From Hymenobacter piscis (GTDB taxonomy: Bacteria; Bacteroidota; Bacteroidia; Cytophagales; Hymenobacteraceae): a stretch of 54,441 bases of DNA. The first letter of the stretch is position 1. Every line of letters begins with the position of its first letter. Under the pieces are notes generated by a model. The model searched no databases, was not told the origin of the DNA, and worked only from the letters and a program-made list of their open reading frames with translations. Positions 24,386-35,261 of this stretch are shown piece after piece. A program made the translations under genes and the position numbers. Where the stretch lies: contig NZ_JAHHZN010000026.1 of assembly GCF_018760735.1 (NCBI RefSeq), positions 1-54,441 on the forward strand, given 5' to 3'.

Positions 24386-26440
24386 GTGAAAAACGCCACC
24401 CTGCAAGCCGAGAAAGAATACCTGGAGGAAATCAAGGAGCAGCTCACGCTGGCCATCCGCCGCATGGACGGAGCCGTGAAGCAGTTTTCCGACGAGCTCC
24501 GCCAGAAAAAAGAGTACCTCCACGAGCACCAGGCCAGCCTCGACGAGGCCGACATGGTGGCCGCCGGCCAGTCGATTGACCGGATGGCTTTTACGGGCGA
24601 AGCCGCCGTGGGCCGCAAGCGCAAGCTGCTCAAGCTGGGCCAGTCGCCCTACTTCGGGCGCATCGATTTCGGAGCCCGAGGCCAGGCCGCCGAGCCCGTC
24701 TACATCGGCGTGCACTCCTTCTTCGATGAGCAGCGGCGGGCCAACCTGATTTACGACTGGCGGGCCCCGGTTTCGTCCATGTTCTACGATTTTGAGCTGG
24801 GCGACGCGTTTTTTACGACGCCGTCGGGCCGGATTACGGGCCGGATTGAGCGCAAGCGCCAGTACCGGATCCGGGACGGGCGCCTGGAGTTCATGCTCGA
24901 AAACGACGTCAACATCCACGACGACGTGCTGCAGCAGGAGCTGGCCAAGTCCTCCGACGACAAGATGCGCAACATCGTGGCCACCATTCAGCGCGACCAG
25001 AACGCGGTGATCCGCAACGAATCGGCGGCGGTGATGGTGATTCAGGGGGTGGCCGGCTCAGGCAAAACGTCCATTGCCCTGCACCGCATTGCCTTTCTGC
25101 TCTACCGCTACCGCGAAACCATTGCCGCCCGCGACCTGCTCATCATCTCGCCCAACAAGGTCTTCGCCGACTACATCTCCAACGTGCTGCCCGAGCTGGG
25201 CGAGGAGCACATTCCGGAGCTGGGCATGGAGGAGCTGGCCGCCGACCTGCTGGGCAGCCAATACTCGTTCCAGACTTTTTTCGAGCAGGTGGCAGCGTTG
25301 CTCGAGCACCACGACGCGGCCTTTATTGAGCGCCTGCGGGTGAAATCGACGTTTGAGTTCCTGGGCCAGCTCAACCAGTACCTGCTCCACATCGAAAACC
25401 ACTACCTGCGGGTTACGGAGCTGCGGGTGGGCGCTACGGTGGTGCCGGCCGCGGTTATCGGGCAGAAATTCCGCTCCTACCACCGCGTGCCCCTGCTCAG
25501 GCGCTTCGCCCTGGTGGCCCAGGATCTGCGCGACTACGTGCGCCACGCCGCCGGCCGCAAGCTCAACAACCGCGAGAAGTCCCTGATCGGGGAGGGCGTA
25601 ACCCGCATGTTCCGCCTGCACAGCGTACCCGAGCTCTACCGCGACTTTTACCGCTGGCTGGGCCGGCCCGAGCTGCTCCGCCTCGATGCCCACCGCCCCC
25701 ACCTGGAGTACGCCGACGTGTTTCCGCTCCTGTATCTGCGCCTGCGCCTGGAGGGCCTGCCCACCTACGACCACGTGAAACACCTGCTGGTGGACGAGAT
25801 GCAGGATTATACCCCGGTGCAGTACGCCGTGCTCTCGCGCCTGTTTCTGTGCCGCAAAACCATTCTGGGCGACGTGAGCCAGACGGTAAACCCCTACAGT
25901 GCCTCCTCGGCCGAAACCATTGAGCGGGTGTTTCCCCAGGCCGAAGTGGTGCGCCTGCTGCGCAGCTACCGCTCCACGCTCGAAATTACGGCCTTTGCCC
26001 AGCGCATCACCCCCAACCCCCACATCCTGCCCCTGGAGCGGCACGGCCCGGAGCCCGCCGTGGTCGGCTGCGCCGGCCCGGCACAGGAGCTGGCCGCAAT
26101 CGGGGCGCGGGTGGCCGCTTTCCGCAGCTCCGGCCACCATTCCCTGGGCATTATCTGCAAAACCCAGCGCCAGGCTGAGCAGGTGCACGCGGCCCTGTCG
26201 GGGCCGGCGGTATACCTGCTCACGGAAGAATCGACCACGTTCCGGGAGGGCGTCCTCGTTACCACCGCCCACCTGGCCAAGGGGCTGGAGTTCGACGCCG
26301 TGGTGGTGCCCTTCGCCAATGCCCGCACCTACCGCACCGAAGTCGACAAGAGCATGCTGTACGTGGCCTGCACCCGGGCCATGCACGAGCTCACGCTTAC
26401 CTACACGGGCGAGCTGACCCGCTGGCTGACGCCCGGCTAG
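24386..26440 (+). CDS. helD: HelD-like superfamily 1 helicase
   Basis: About 684 residues. The N-terminal coiled coil (QAEKEYLEEIKEQL to KKEYLHEHQASLDEADM) is typical of HelD, which inserts into RNA polymerase channels and frees stalled enzyme. Then come the Walker A motif GVAGSGKTSIALHR, the Walker B-like LLVDEMQDYTPVQY, motif III GDVSQTV, motif IV region VRLLRSYRST, and motif VI VACTRAMHELTLTY of UvrD-like helicases. I chose GTG 24386 because relatives begin just before this coiled coil; the frame is open to ATG 24119, but that stretch lacks protein character. Monocistronic by position. UvrD-like repair helicase is the alternative. Confidence 0.82.
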   Translation: MKNATLQAEKEYLEEIKEQLTLAIRRMDGAVKQFSDELRQKKEYLHEHQASLDEADMVAAGQSIDRMAFTGEAAVGRKRKLLKLGQSPYFGRIDFGARGQAAEPVYIGVHSFFDEQRRANLIYDWRAPVSSMFYDFELGDAFFTTPSGRITGRIERKRQYRIRDGRLEFMLENDVNIHDDVLQQELAKSSDDKMRNIVATIQRDQNAVIRNESAAVMVIQGVAGSGKTSIALHRIAFLLYRYRETIAARDLLIISPNKVFADYISNVLPELGEEHIPELGMEELAADLLGSQYSFQTFFEQVAALLEHHDAAFIERLRVKSTFEFLGQLNQYLLHIENHYLRVTELRVGATVVPAAVIGQKFRSYHRVPLLRRFALVAQDLRDYVRHAAGRKLNNREKSLIGEGVTRMFRLHSVPELYRDFYRWLGRPELLRLDAHRPHLEYADVFPLLYLRLRLEGLPTYDHVKHLLVDEMQDYTPVQYAVLSRLFLCRKTILGDVSQTVNPYSASSAETIERVFPQAEVVRLLRSYRSTLEITAFAQRITPNPHILPLERHGPEPAVVGCAGPAQELAAIGARVAAFRSSGHHSLGIICKTQRQAEQVHAALSGPAVYLLTEESTTFREGVLVTTAHLAKGLEFDAVVVPFANARTYRTEVDKSMLYVACTRAMHELTLTYTGELTRWLTPG

Positions 26441-26492
26441 GTGGCGCGGCCGCCCGGCCCGGAGCGCAGCCCGGATTTTTTGCTAGTTTGCA

Positions 26493-26502
26493 CAATCGAT
26501 TG
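26493..26502. promoter_or_regulatory. CAATCGATTG palindrome upstream of the GH43 operon
   Basis: A perfect 10-bp palindrome with central CG, 29 bp before the start of the first GH43 gene and right after gctagtttg, which resembles a -7 box. LacI/GalR-family operators have this form. No LacI-family gene is in the window, so the regulator would be elsewhere. Confidence 0.45.
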
Positions 26503-26531
26503 AGTAAACGAATCCACTGACAGGCAGCTGC

Positions 26532-28226
26532 ATGACAAGACCCGTTACGCGCCTCCCGGTTTCCGTTCAGCCCAGGCGCGGCGGAATCCGGAGCCGCCCG
26601 CTCCCGGCACAAGCCCGGCGCCTATTGCTGCCGCCCCGCCGCCTGCTGCTGCTGCTATGGCTGCTGATGGCCGGCTCCCGCTTCCCGGCCGCCGCCCAGG
26701 AGCCGGCCCGCAACCCCCTGGTGCAGGCCGACCTGCCCGATCCGTCGATAATCCGGGTGGGGAGCACCTATTACATGAGCAGCACAACCATGCACCTGAG
26801 CCCCGGCCTGCCCATCCTGCGGTCGACCGACCTGGTAAACTGGCAGCTGCTCGACTACGCCTACGACACGCTGACCACCACCGACGCCATGACCCTGGCC
26901 CAGGGCCGGAGCACCTACGGGCGGGGCTCCTGGGCCAGCAGCCTGCGCTACCACCGGGGCACGTTTTACGTGAGCACCTTCGCCCAGACGACCGGCCGGA
27001 CCCACGTGTACTCCACCCGTACTCCCGGGCAGGGGCCCTGGCAGGCCGTTTCCTTCCGGCCCAGCCTCCACGACCATTCCCTGTTTTTTGAGGACGACGG
27101 CCGCGCCTACATGGTCTACGGAAGTGGCCGAATTCAGCTGGCGGAGCTGCGCGCTGACCTGTCGGGGCTCCGGCCGGGCACCACGCCGCAGGTGCTCATC
27201 GAGAATGCCAGCGCCCCGGCCGGGGCCGCTATCAACCTGCCGGCCGAGGGCTCCCAGCTTTTTAAAATCCACGGCCGATATTACCTGTTCAACATCGTAT
27301 GGCCCCAAAACGGCATGCGCACCGTGGTGGTGCACCGGGCCGACAGCCTGCGGGGCCCTTACGAGGGCCGGGTGGTGCTCCAGGATAAGGGCGTGGCCCA
27401 GGGCGGCCTGATTGATACGCCCGCCGGCGACTGGTACGCCTACCTGTTTCGCGACTACGGGGCCGTGGGCCGCATTCCGTACCTGGTGCCGGTGAGCTGG
27501 CAGCAGGGCTGGCCGGTGCTGGGCGCCCCGGCCGGGCAGGTGCCCGACACGCTGCCTTTGCCGGCCAACACGTCCCCCGGGGTTCCGGGCCTCGTGGCGG
27601 CGGATGAGTTCAGCCGGCGCCGGGGCGAGCCGGCCCTGCCCCTGGTCTGGCAGTGGAACCACAACCCGGTCCGGGAGCTTTGGTCCCTGACCGAGCGCCC
27701 GGGCTACCTGCGCCTGCGCACCGGCCGCGTGGACACGTCCTTCCTGCAGGCGCGCAATACCCTGACCCAGCGCACCTTCGGCCCCCGGTGCAGCGCCACC
27801 ACGGCCCTGGACGTGCGCCACCTGCGCGAGGGCGACTTTGCCGGGCTCGGGCTGCTGCAGCGCCGCTACGGGCTGGTGGGCGTGCAGGTGCGCCAGGGGG
27901 TCAGGAGCCTGGTCATGGTCAGCGCCGGGTCGGAAAAGCCGGTGGAGCTGCAGCGCCTGCCGCTGCGCCAGGGCCGGGTGTACCTGCGCATCGACTGCGA
28001 CTTTGAGGACCGGCGCGACGTGGCCACCTTCTTCTACAGCCTCGACGCCACAACCTGGCACCCCCTGGGCGGCCCGCTGCAGATGGCCTATACCCTGCCC
28101 CACTTCATGGGCTACCGCTTCGCCCTGTTCAACTACGCCACCCGGGCGGCGGGCGGGTACGCCGATTTCGACTACTTCCATATCACCGACCAGCCCGGCC
28201 CTCAGCGGCCGGGGGGCTTACGCTGA
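26532..28226 (+). CDS. Secreted GH43 glycoside hydrolase with C-terminal beta-sandwich domain
   Basis: A 564-residue beta-xylosidase/alpha-L-arabinofuranosidase-type enzyme. A long basic N-terminus and a Leu-rich core (LLLPPRRLLLLLWLLMAG) end at the likely cleavage site AAAQ (about residue 56). The five-bladed propeller carries the base Asp70 (LPDPSIIR), the pKa-modulating Asp in HDHSLFFEDDGRAYMVYG and the acid Glu in PAEGSQLFKIHGRYYLF. From about residue 355 a concanavalin-like domain of the GH43_C2 type follows (FDYFHITDQ at the end). It would act on xylan or arabinan side chains in the periplasm or outside. The second GH43 starts 2 bp behind its stop: one operon. Confidence 0.87.
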   Translation: MTRPVTRLPVSVQPRRGGIRSRPLPAQARRLLLPPRRLLLLLWLLMAGSRFPAAAQEPARNPLVQADLPDPSIIRVGSTYYMSSTTMHLSPGLPILRSTDLVNWQLLDYAYDTLTTTDAMTLAQGRSTYGRGSWASSLRYHRGTFYVSTFAQTTGRTHVYSTRTPGQGPWQAVSFRPSLHDHSLFFEDDGRAYMVYGSGRIQLAELRADLSGLRPGTTPQVLIENASAPAGAAINLPAEGSQLFKIHGRYYLFNIVWPQNGMRTVVVHRADSLRGPYEGRVVLQDKGVAQGGLIDTPAGDWYAYLFRDYGAVGRIPYLVPVSWQQGWPVLGAPAGQVPDTLPLPANTSPGVPGLVAADEFSRRRGEPALPLVWQWNHNPVRELWSLTERPGYLRLRTGRVDTSFLQARNTLTQRTFGPRCSATTALDVRHLREGDFAGLGLLQRRYGLVGVQVRQGVRSLVMVSAGSEKPVELQRLPLRQGRVYLRIDCDFEDRRDVATFFYSLDATTWHPLGGPLQMAYTLPHFMGYRFALFNYATRAAGGYADFDYFHITDQPGPQRPGGLR

Positions 28227-28228
28227 AC

Positions 28229-29602
<1,374 letters not shown>

Positions 29603-29640
29603 CGGCGGCCGCCGGGCGGGTATGCGGCCCGCTACGCAGC

Positions 29641-30978
29641 CTACTCTTTTCTAAGCCGCTGCACGATGCTTCCTTCGGCCGTGTGCAGGCGCACCAGGTA
29701 AAGGCCGGCCGGCTGCTGGCGCAGGTCCAGGTCCTGCGCAATGGTGCCCTGGTGCGAGGTTAACTCCAGCGTACCGACGAGCTGCCCGAGCACGTTCAGC
29801 ACCTCGGCCCGGACGGGACCCGACTGCCGCAGGCCGGAAAGCTCGAAGGTGGCCATGCCCGTGGTGGGGTTGGGGTATAGCCGGGCCGCGGCTTCCAGCC
29901 CCGACGCCCGGCGGCCGCCCAGGGCAAGGAAGTTGCCGTAGGTGATAAGTTCCCGGTTCTCGTACGCGCTCGTGGCACTACGCTGCTGCTCCACGGAACG
30001 GCGCAGTACGTTGGCCGGGGTATAGGCCAGCAGGTAGCGCGTGGCATAATTCAGTTCCCAGGCCGTGTTATCCCAGCTTTCCCCCTGATCCAGAATCAGG
30101 TTCCCGTTGGTATCCAGGGTGTAGGTGTAGCGGTCGTCGTTTTCCCAGGTACTTCCCCGTTTTTTCTGCTGCACACGTACGTAGCTGCCGTTGGCCTGAT
30201 AAGTCACCGTTTCCCGGTCCGTATCGACCCAGGCCCCGTTATCCCAGTCCTGCTCTTCCAGGTAAGCGTACTGGAGCGCCGCCCAGTTGTGCCAGCGGAT
30301 GTTGTGCGTGCGCTCGTCGTTCTCGTAGGCTCCGTTTTCCCATTCCTGTTCAATAACTTCCGTCCACTGGTTATTGGCATCCACGGTGAACAGTGTCCGG
30401 CTGTCTTTCTCCCACACGTTGGTAGCCCTGTTCAGCTCCTCATACTCCACGCTGGTAAGCACGCCGGCCGCGTTATAGGCGTTGGTGAACCGCTCGCTGA
30501 ATTCAATTACCCAGCTATTGTTCTGCCAGGCGTACGTTGTGAAAAGGGTTTCCCGGCCCCGGGCATCGTAGGCGGCCACGTAGCGGGTGGCGTTGACGTA
30601 CGCCGTGCCCGTCCATTCCTGACCGATGAACTCCGTGAGCAGGCCCTGCGCATTATAGGCCAGCGTGAGTTTCACCTCCGGCGCGTTCGTGGCCGAGTCG
30701 CTGTACAGGATCTGGGTCGGGAGTCCCTGCGCACTGTAGGTGTAGGTGCTGATCTGCCCGTCTTCCCAGGCGCTGCCCGACCAGCTGTGTTCCACGCTGC
30801 GGCCCGGAACGGTGATGCCGGCGTTGATGCCACGGGCCGCCAGCGTAGTCTTCATGCGGGATTCCGGCTTGAAATGCTTGGTCAGGGGATGCCGGGGCGA
30901 AGCCGTACGCTGAGCCCGGGAAACATGCGGTAAAGCAAGCAGCAGCACGATAAGCAGGATGGACGACAGTGTTTTCAT
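29641..30978 (-). CDS. Secreted repeat protein with T9SS C-terminal sorting domain
   Basis: A 445-residue exported protein. Signal peptide SSILLIVLLLALPHVSRAQ. The body (about 60-355) consists of roughly 40-residue repeats with W.....YEN or W.N.AW followed by Y....G or R...TY, for example EQEWENGAYENDERT and EQDWDNGAWVDTDRET; this is like YD/RHS-type short repeats that form beta-structures. The C-terminus (about 370-445) is a type A T9SS sorting domain: LYPNPTTGMATFEL, VLNVLGQLVG and PAGLYLVRLHTAEGSIVQRL. Such proteins are carried across the outer membrane and anchored or released. Function unknown; adhesin or surface-layer role possible. It faces the GH43 operon and ends 38 bp from it. Confidence 0.85.
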   Translation of the reverse strand: MKTLSSILLIVLLLALPHVSRAQRTASPRHPLTKHFKPESRMKTTLAARGINAGITVPGRSVEHSWSGSAWEDGQISTYTYSAQGLPTQILYSDSATNAPEVKLTLAYNAQGLLTEFIGQEWTGTAYVNATRYVAAYDARGRETLFTTYAWQNNSWVIEFSERFTNAYNAAGVLTSVEYEELNRATNVWEKDSRTLFTVDANNQWTEVIEQEWENGAYENDERTHNIRWHNWAALQYAYLEEQDWDNGAWVDTDRETVTYQANGSYVRVQQKKRGSTWENDDRYTYTLDTNGNLILDQGESWDNTAWELNYATRYLLAYTPANVLRRSVEQQRSATSAYENRELITYGNFLALGGRRASGLEAAARLYPNPTTGMATFELSGLRQSGPVRAEVLNVLGQLVGTLELTSHQGTIAQDLDLRQQPAGLYLVRLHTAEGSIVQRLRKE

Positions 30979-31335
30979 GAGAGTGGAGGAAGAAGGACGA
31001 GGAAAAAACGACAGCGCCGGGCCGCTGAACCAGCACGAGTCCCGGCAAAACGGAGCGAAGCGACAGTGCCCGGCGTTGCGCCCGGAATCCGGCGCCGGCA
31101 GCGCACCAGTTACCGAATTTCACGTTTTGTAAATAATTATTATTAAATATATTATATTTATTTCATTTTCGCTATCAAATCCGCATGATTTTTCCGCCTT
31201 CAATCATGCATCCGGTGGCTTGGCACAACCAGGCCCGGAACGCGGCAGGCCCTCCCGACAAGAGTTGTCCGGAGGGCCTGCTTAAGCTGCAAAAGAGGGG
31301 AAGCCCGGGGGCAGCGGCCCGCATGGAACGCCCCG
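30979..31335. other. Promoter and 3' region between T9SS protein and GH65 gene
   Basis: No gene is seen. The stretch 31125-31175 is very AT-rich and should hold the promoter of the T9SS gene. A strong hairpin, gcaggccctcc (31245-31255) with ggagggcctgc (31271-31281) and an inner gacaa/ttgtc pair, lies 54 bp behind the GH65 stop; it lacks a T-run but is the probable end of the fructan operon transcript. Confidence 0.55.
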
Positions 31336-33405
31336 TCAGCGGCCGACCGAGTACGTTTTGCCGGCTGCTCCCGCGCCCGTGATGCGCAGGGCCTGCCAGC
31401 CGGTGGGCAGGGTGGCGTTTTTGCGCTGGGTGAGGCCGGCGGGCGTGATTTCCAGCCCTGCGAAGCCCATGAGCACGGCCTGCAGCACCCCACCCGCCCC
31501 GGTGGCAAAGTAGGGGTTGGTGCCGCCCTTGGTTTCGGCAATGACGCGGAAGGGCGGCAGCAGATTGGGCTCGTAAGCGTCCTGGAAGAAGTGGCGGGCC
31601 TGGCCGGCGTCGCCGAGGCGGGCGTAGAGCAGGGCGAAAATGGCCTGGGTCATGGCCGGCGTGCCCTCGTTGGGTACGCGGGTGGCATAGTAGGCCAGGT
31701 CTTTCCGGATCTGGGCGGGGTCGGTGATGACGCCCAGCGGGTAGGCCAGCAGGTTCACGTCGGCCTGCTTGATGCCTTCGCCCTGGTAGGTGGCGTGCTC
31801 GCGGGTTACGCCGTCGGCCATTTTCAGCAGCGGAATGTTGCGGGCAACCAGCTCCCAGTCGGGGTTGGCGGGCAGGCCCAGCACCCGGGCGGCGGCGGCG
31901 GCGTTGCGCAGGTTTACCTGGGCGGCGGCGTTGGTGAAGGCGTTGTTGTCCACGTTTTCGGCCCACTCGTCGGCGGCTACCACGTTCCTGATGTCGTAGT
32001 GGCCGGGGCCATTGCGCTCTACCCGGCTGGCCCAGAAGCTGGCCGTGCCCGCCAGTATGGGCCAGCCCTTTTCGCGCAGCCAGGCCTTATCCTGGGTTAC
32101 GCAGTAGTACTGCCAGGCGGCCAGGGCCACGTCGGCCGAAATGTGGTGCTCAAACGGTCCGCTCAGGGCCCAGACCGGCGTTTCCTCCACCCCCGAATCG
32201 GCGCTTTCCCAGGGGTACATGGCCCCCTGGAAGCCGTGGGCGAAGGCGTTACGCCGGGCCGCTTCGAGGCGCTGATAGCGGTATTCCACCATCGAGCGGG
32301 CCATTTCGGGGTGCAGCACCAGCAGGGCCGGGAACATCCACAGGTCGGTATCCCAGAATACGTGGCCGTTGTAGCCCAGCCCGGACAGGCCCATGGGCGA
32401 GGGCGAGAAGTCGGTGCCGGCCCTGGTGAAGCTGTAGAGGTGGTAGAGCATGGAGTGCACGTCCTGCTGGGCCTGGGCGTCGCCGGTAATCTGAATGTCG
32501 CTCTTCCACAGCTGCTGCCAGGCTTTCTGGTGGAAGTCGAGCAGGCGCGGGCGGCCTTCGAGGCGGGCGAAGATGGTCAGGCGCTCGGCCTGGTTGAGCG
32601 GGTCGGCATCGTGGGCCGAGCTGATGGTGGAGCCCACCACGGCGTAGGCGTAGGTCTGGCCGGCCCTCAGCGGCTTGCTGAACTTCATCAGGTGCATATT
32701 GCTGTCCCACATCTCATGAATCACGCGGGGCTCCTGGCCGTGGGGCTCCTCGAACAGAAAGCTGGTGCTGGCGCAGAGCTGGAGCCGGCCGGTGGGGCTG
32801 CGGGCCGAGGAGGTCAGGAGGCTGAGCGCGACGTGGGGGCGGTCGATTTCGTTGTAGTAGTTCTGCACGTCGCGCAGCGCGTCGGGGGCTTCCAGCACGC
32901 TGGCCGCGCCCAGGGTCAGGTCTTTTCTGGCCGTGATGCTCACCTCCATCAGCACCGAGTAGGGCAGATGGCGCAGGGCGCGGTAGGTGTAGCGGATGGT
33001 GGCCTGGTCGGCGTAGTCGAAGCTGGTGGTCAGGCTGGCTTCGCGCAGGTCGAGCTGCTGGCGCAGGTGGCGGGCATCGGCCGGACCCAGGCGGCGGCCG
33101 TTGATTTCCAGGTACATGTTCAGCAGGTTGAAGCCGTTGAGGAAGTTGCTCACCCGGCCCCGCCCGTACTGGTCGTAGGCCCCGGCCAGCACCACGCTTT
33201 TCACCTTGAACGGCTCCGCCGCCGACACCACGCCCAGCACCCCGTTGGCCACGGTGGCTCCGTAGTAGTTGCTCGGGTCAATGGAATCGGCCGTAATCAG
33301 CCAGGGGTCGGGCGGGGCCGGCGCCTGGGCAACGGCCGGGGGCGCGGCCAGCAGCCAGGCAGCCCCGGCGGCGTACAGAAAGCGGCAGGGAGCAGGAAGG
33401 AGCAT
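31336..33405 (-). CDS. Secreted GH65 family glycoside hydrolase
   Basis: A 689-residue enzyme of family GH65, whose members act on alpha-glucosidic disaccharides (trehalose, kojibiose, nigerose, maltose) as hydrolases or phosphorylases. The (alpha/alpha)6 barrel has the catalytic acid in AADEWAENVDNNAFTN (Glu about residue 480), preceded by GYNGHVFWDTDLWMFPALL, the usual substrate-site block. Start ATG 33405 was preferred because it begins a signal peptide (FLYAAGAAWLLAAPPAVAQ); the frame is open 62 codons further up in non-protein-like sequence. The secretion signal suggests a hydrolase rather than an intracellular phosphorylase; Flavobacterium johnsoniae has a GH65 kojibiose hydrolase. It is the last gene behind susD, after a 272-bp spacer with two hairpins. 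Confidence 0.85.
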   Translation of the reverse strand: MLLPAPCRFLYAAGAAWLLAAPPAVAQAPAPPDPWLITADSIDPSNYYGATVANGVLGVVSAAEPFKVKSVVLAGAYDQYGRGRVSNFLNGFNLLNMYLEINGRRLGPADARHLRQQLDLREASLTTSFDYADQATIRYTYRALRHLPYSVLMEVSITARKDLTLGAASVLEAPDALRDVQNYYNEIDRPHVALSLLTSSARSPTGRLQLCASTSFLFEEPHGQEPRVIHEMWDSNMHLMKFSKPLRAGQTYAYAVVGSTISSAHDADPLNQAERLTIFARLEGRPRLLDFHQKAWQQLWKSDIQITGDAQAQQDVHSMLYHLYSFTRAGTDFSPSPMGLSGLGYNGHVFWDTDLWMFPALLVLHPEMARSMVEYRYQRLEAARRNAFAHGFQGAMYPWESADSGVEETPVWALSGPFEHHISADVALAAWQYYCVTQDKAWLREKGWPILAGTASFWASRVERNGPGHYDIRNVVAADEWAENVDNNAFTNAAAQVNLRNAAAAARVLGLPANPDWELVARNIPLLKMADGVTREHATYQGEGIKQADVNLLAYPLGVITDPAQIRKDLAYYATRVPNEGTPAMTQAIFALLYARLGDAGQARHFFQDAYEPNLLPPFRVIAETKGGTNPYFATGAGGVLQAVLMGFAGLEITPAGLTQRKNATLPTGWQALRITGAGAAGKTYSVGR

Positions 33406-33511
33406 CGGCGGAGAGTAGCGCCCGCCCGGCCCCGGCGGCCGGCGGGCAGATGAGAGATACCAGGGCCAGCGGGGCCGCAGCAGGACCCGCCAGGACGGCA
33501 GCCCAGGGCCC

Positions 33512-33573
33512 GCACCGGCCGCGGCCGGTGCCCAAGCAGAAACGCCATTCCAGCCCAGGTCCGGAATGGCGTT
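33512..33573. promoter_or_regulatory. Two hairpins in the susD-GH65 spacer
   Basis: A perfect 20-bp palindrome at 33512-33531 (gcaccggcc with ggccggtgc around gc) and an 11-bp stem with 11-base loop (aacgccattcc 33541-33551, ggaatggcgtt 33563-33573). They could be an attenuator, an RNA stability element or a weak terminator between susD and the GH65 gene. Confidence 0.55.
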
Positions 33574-33677
33574 CAAATTGCCCGATAGCAAGAAGTAGAG
33601 ACAAGAAGTAGAAACAAGAAGCCGGGGCAGGCGCGAAGCATCCCTTCCCCCCTACCCGCCCCGGCATCTTTCCGCCT

Positions 33678-35237
33678 CTAGTAGCCGGGGTTCTGGCTCA
33701 GGTTCGGGTTCACGTCCACCTGGGTCTGGGGGATGGGATAGATGAGGCGGAAGGGAGGCGAGGCGGGCTTGTCCTTGCGGGCCAGCAGAAACTTGCCGAA
33801 CCGGATCATATCCTGCCGCCGCCACGATTCGCCGTACAGCTCCCGGCCCCGCTCATCGAGCAGCACGTCGAGCGAGAGCGTGCCCAGGGCGCTGGCGCCG
33901 CGGTCAGTGCGGATGGCGTTCACGATGGCCAGGGCCGTGCCGCCGTAGGAGCCGGCGCTGGTGGGTGTGGCCCCGCGCAGGATGGCCTCGGCCTTCATCA
34001 GCAGCACGTCGGCCAGGCGGAAGCTCACGTGGTCGTTTTCGCAGCCGTTGCCGCCCTTGCCCTCGCTCACGTAATCCACCGGGTATTTATTGGGCCGGAT
34101 GCCCTTGAGCTCCAGGTCGCCGCCGGTTTCAAACAGGTTGATTTCCTGGGTGAAAACCAGCGGGGCCCCGCCCCGGGTCTTGACGGGCGCGTCGGTGGTC
34201 AGGTCGTACTGCTGGCCCACCAGAAAGCCCACGTTCACCCGCTTATTGGGGTTGGCCGGCCCGCCGGGCGTTTCGTAGGCCACGCCCCGGCGCTCGTCGC
34301 CGGCCTCGAACAGGCTGTAGAACTCGGCCGTGGTGGCCGGGCCGTTGTAGCCGTCCACGGGCCGCATGTTGTAGTGCGAGACGAACTTCCAGAAGTCGCG
34401 GGTGGGGCCGGCGTTGCCGAAGGTGTTTTCCTGGGTGAAGATATTTTCCCGCCCGATGGCAGTGTTGTTGGGCGCGAAGTTATCGAACACGCTGGGCGCG
34501 AACGAGTATTTGCCGCTGTTGATGATCTGGTCGGCCAGCTGCACTACCTGGTTCAGATCGGCCACGGCGAAGGTGGGCGTCTGGCGGTTGGCGTACACGC
34601 CCTTGTTGAGGTAGCACTTCATGAGCAGGACGCGGGCCGCATCCTTGCTGGCCCGGCCGGCCGGGCCCTCGGGCAGATCCTGCTGCACGGCCATGATTTC
34701 GCTCACGATGTAGTCGAGCGCCTCGCTGCCCTTGCGCACCCGGGCCGGTTCCGAGACGTTCTCGCCCGGGTCGCGGTAGAGCACCTGGTCGTAGAGGTCG
34801 AGCTCCCAGAACATGGCCCAGGCGCGCAGGAACCGGGCTTCGGCCTGCTGCTGGGTGGTGGGGTTGAAGCGCAGCAGGTCGGTGGTGGCGTAAATGGCCC
34901 CGTTGAGCTGGGTGAACGTGTCGCGCACCCGCTCGTTATTGGGCGTCCAGGTGTGATTGAACAGCTCCCGCCACTTGCCGTTGTCGTCCCAGTCGGGCCC
35001 GCGGGTGGGCATGATGCGGGCATCGGTGGATACTTCCTCGAGGGCAAACACGCTCACGCAGCCCTGCAGCGGGTCGCGCAGGGAGTTGTAGGCCCCCGTG
35101 AGCAGGGCCGCCGGGTCGCTGGCCGCCAGCTGGTCTTCCGTGAGCTGGCCATCCAGGCGCTCCTGCACGTCGCAGCTGCTGGCCAGCTGCAGCAGGCCCA
35201 GCACGGCCGCCGTAGTGGTAAGTTTATAGTAGTTCAT
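33678..35237 (-). CDS. SusD/RagB-like glycan-binding lipoprotein
   Basis: A 519-residue outer-membrane lipoprotein. The signal peptide ends in a lipobox (QLASSC, Cys22). The N-terminal helical TPR part (LTEDQLAASDPAALLTGAYN; EARFLRAWAMFWELDLYDQV) and the C-terminal RagB/SusD pattern (LADVLLMKAEAILRG, VNAIRTDRG, LLDERGRELYGESWRRQDMIRFG, and the final IPQTQVDVNPNLSQNPGY) are complete. It covers the SusC channel as a lid and holds the oligosaccharide. The stop-to-start gap to susC is 24 bp, so translation is probably coupled. The substrate is inferred to be fructan from the locus. Confidence 0.95.
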   Translation of the reverse strand: MNYYKLTTTAAVLGLLQLASSCDVQERLDGQLTEDQLAASDPAALLTGAYNSLRDPLQGCVSVFALEEVSTDARIMPTRGPDWDDNGKWRELFNHTWTPNNERVRDTFTQLNGAIYATTDLLRFNPTTQQQAEARFLRAWAMFWELDLYDQVLYRDPGENVSEPARVRKGSEALDYIVSEIMAVQQDLPEGPAGRASKDAARVLLMKCYLNKGVYANRQTPTFAVADLNQVVQLADQIINSGKYSFAPSVFDNFAPNNTAIGRENIFTQENTFGNAGPTRDFWKFVSHYNMRPVDGYNGPATTAEFYSLFEAGDERRGVAYETPGGPANPNKRVNVGFLVGQQYDLTTDAPVKTRGGAPLVFTQEINLFETGGDLELKGIRPNKYPVDYVSEGKGGNGCENDHVSFRLADVLLMKAEAILRGATPTSAGSYGGTALAIVNAIRTDRGASALGTLSLDVLLDERGRELYGESWRRQDMIRFGKFLLARKDKPASPPFRLIYPIPQTQVDVNPNLSQNPGY

Positions 35238-35261
35238 GATACGCAGAATGGAGGGTGGGAA

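Noticed and set aside
31591..33453. 620-codon frame on the plus strand
   Set aside because: Antisense to the GH65 gene; no recognisable motifs.
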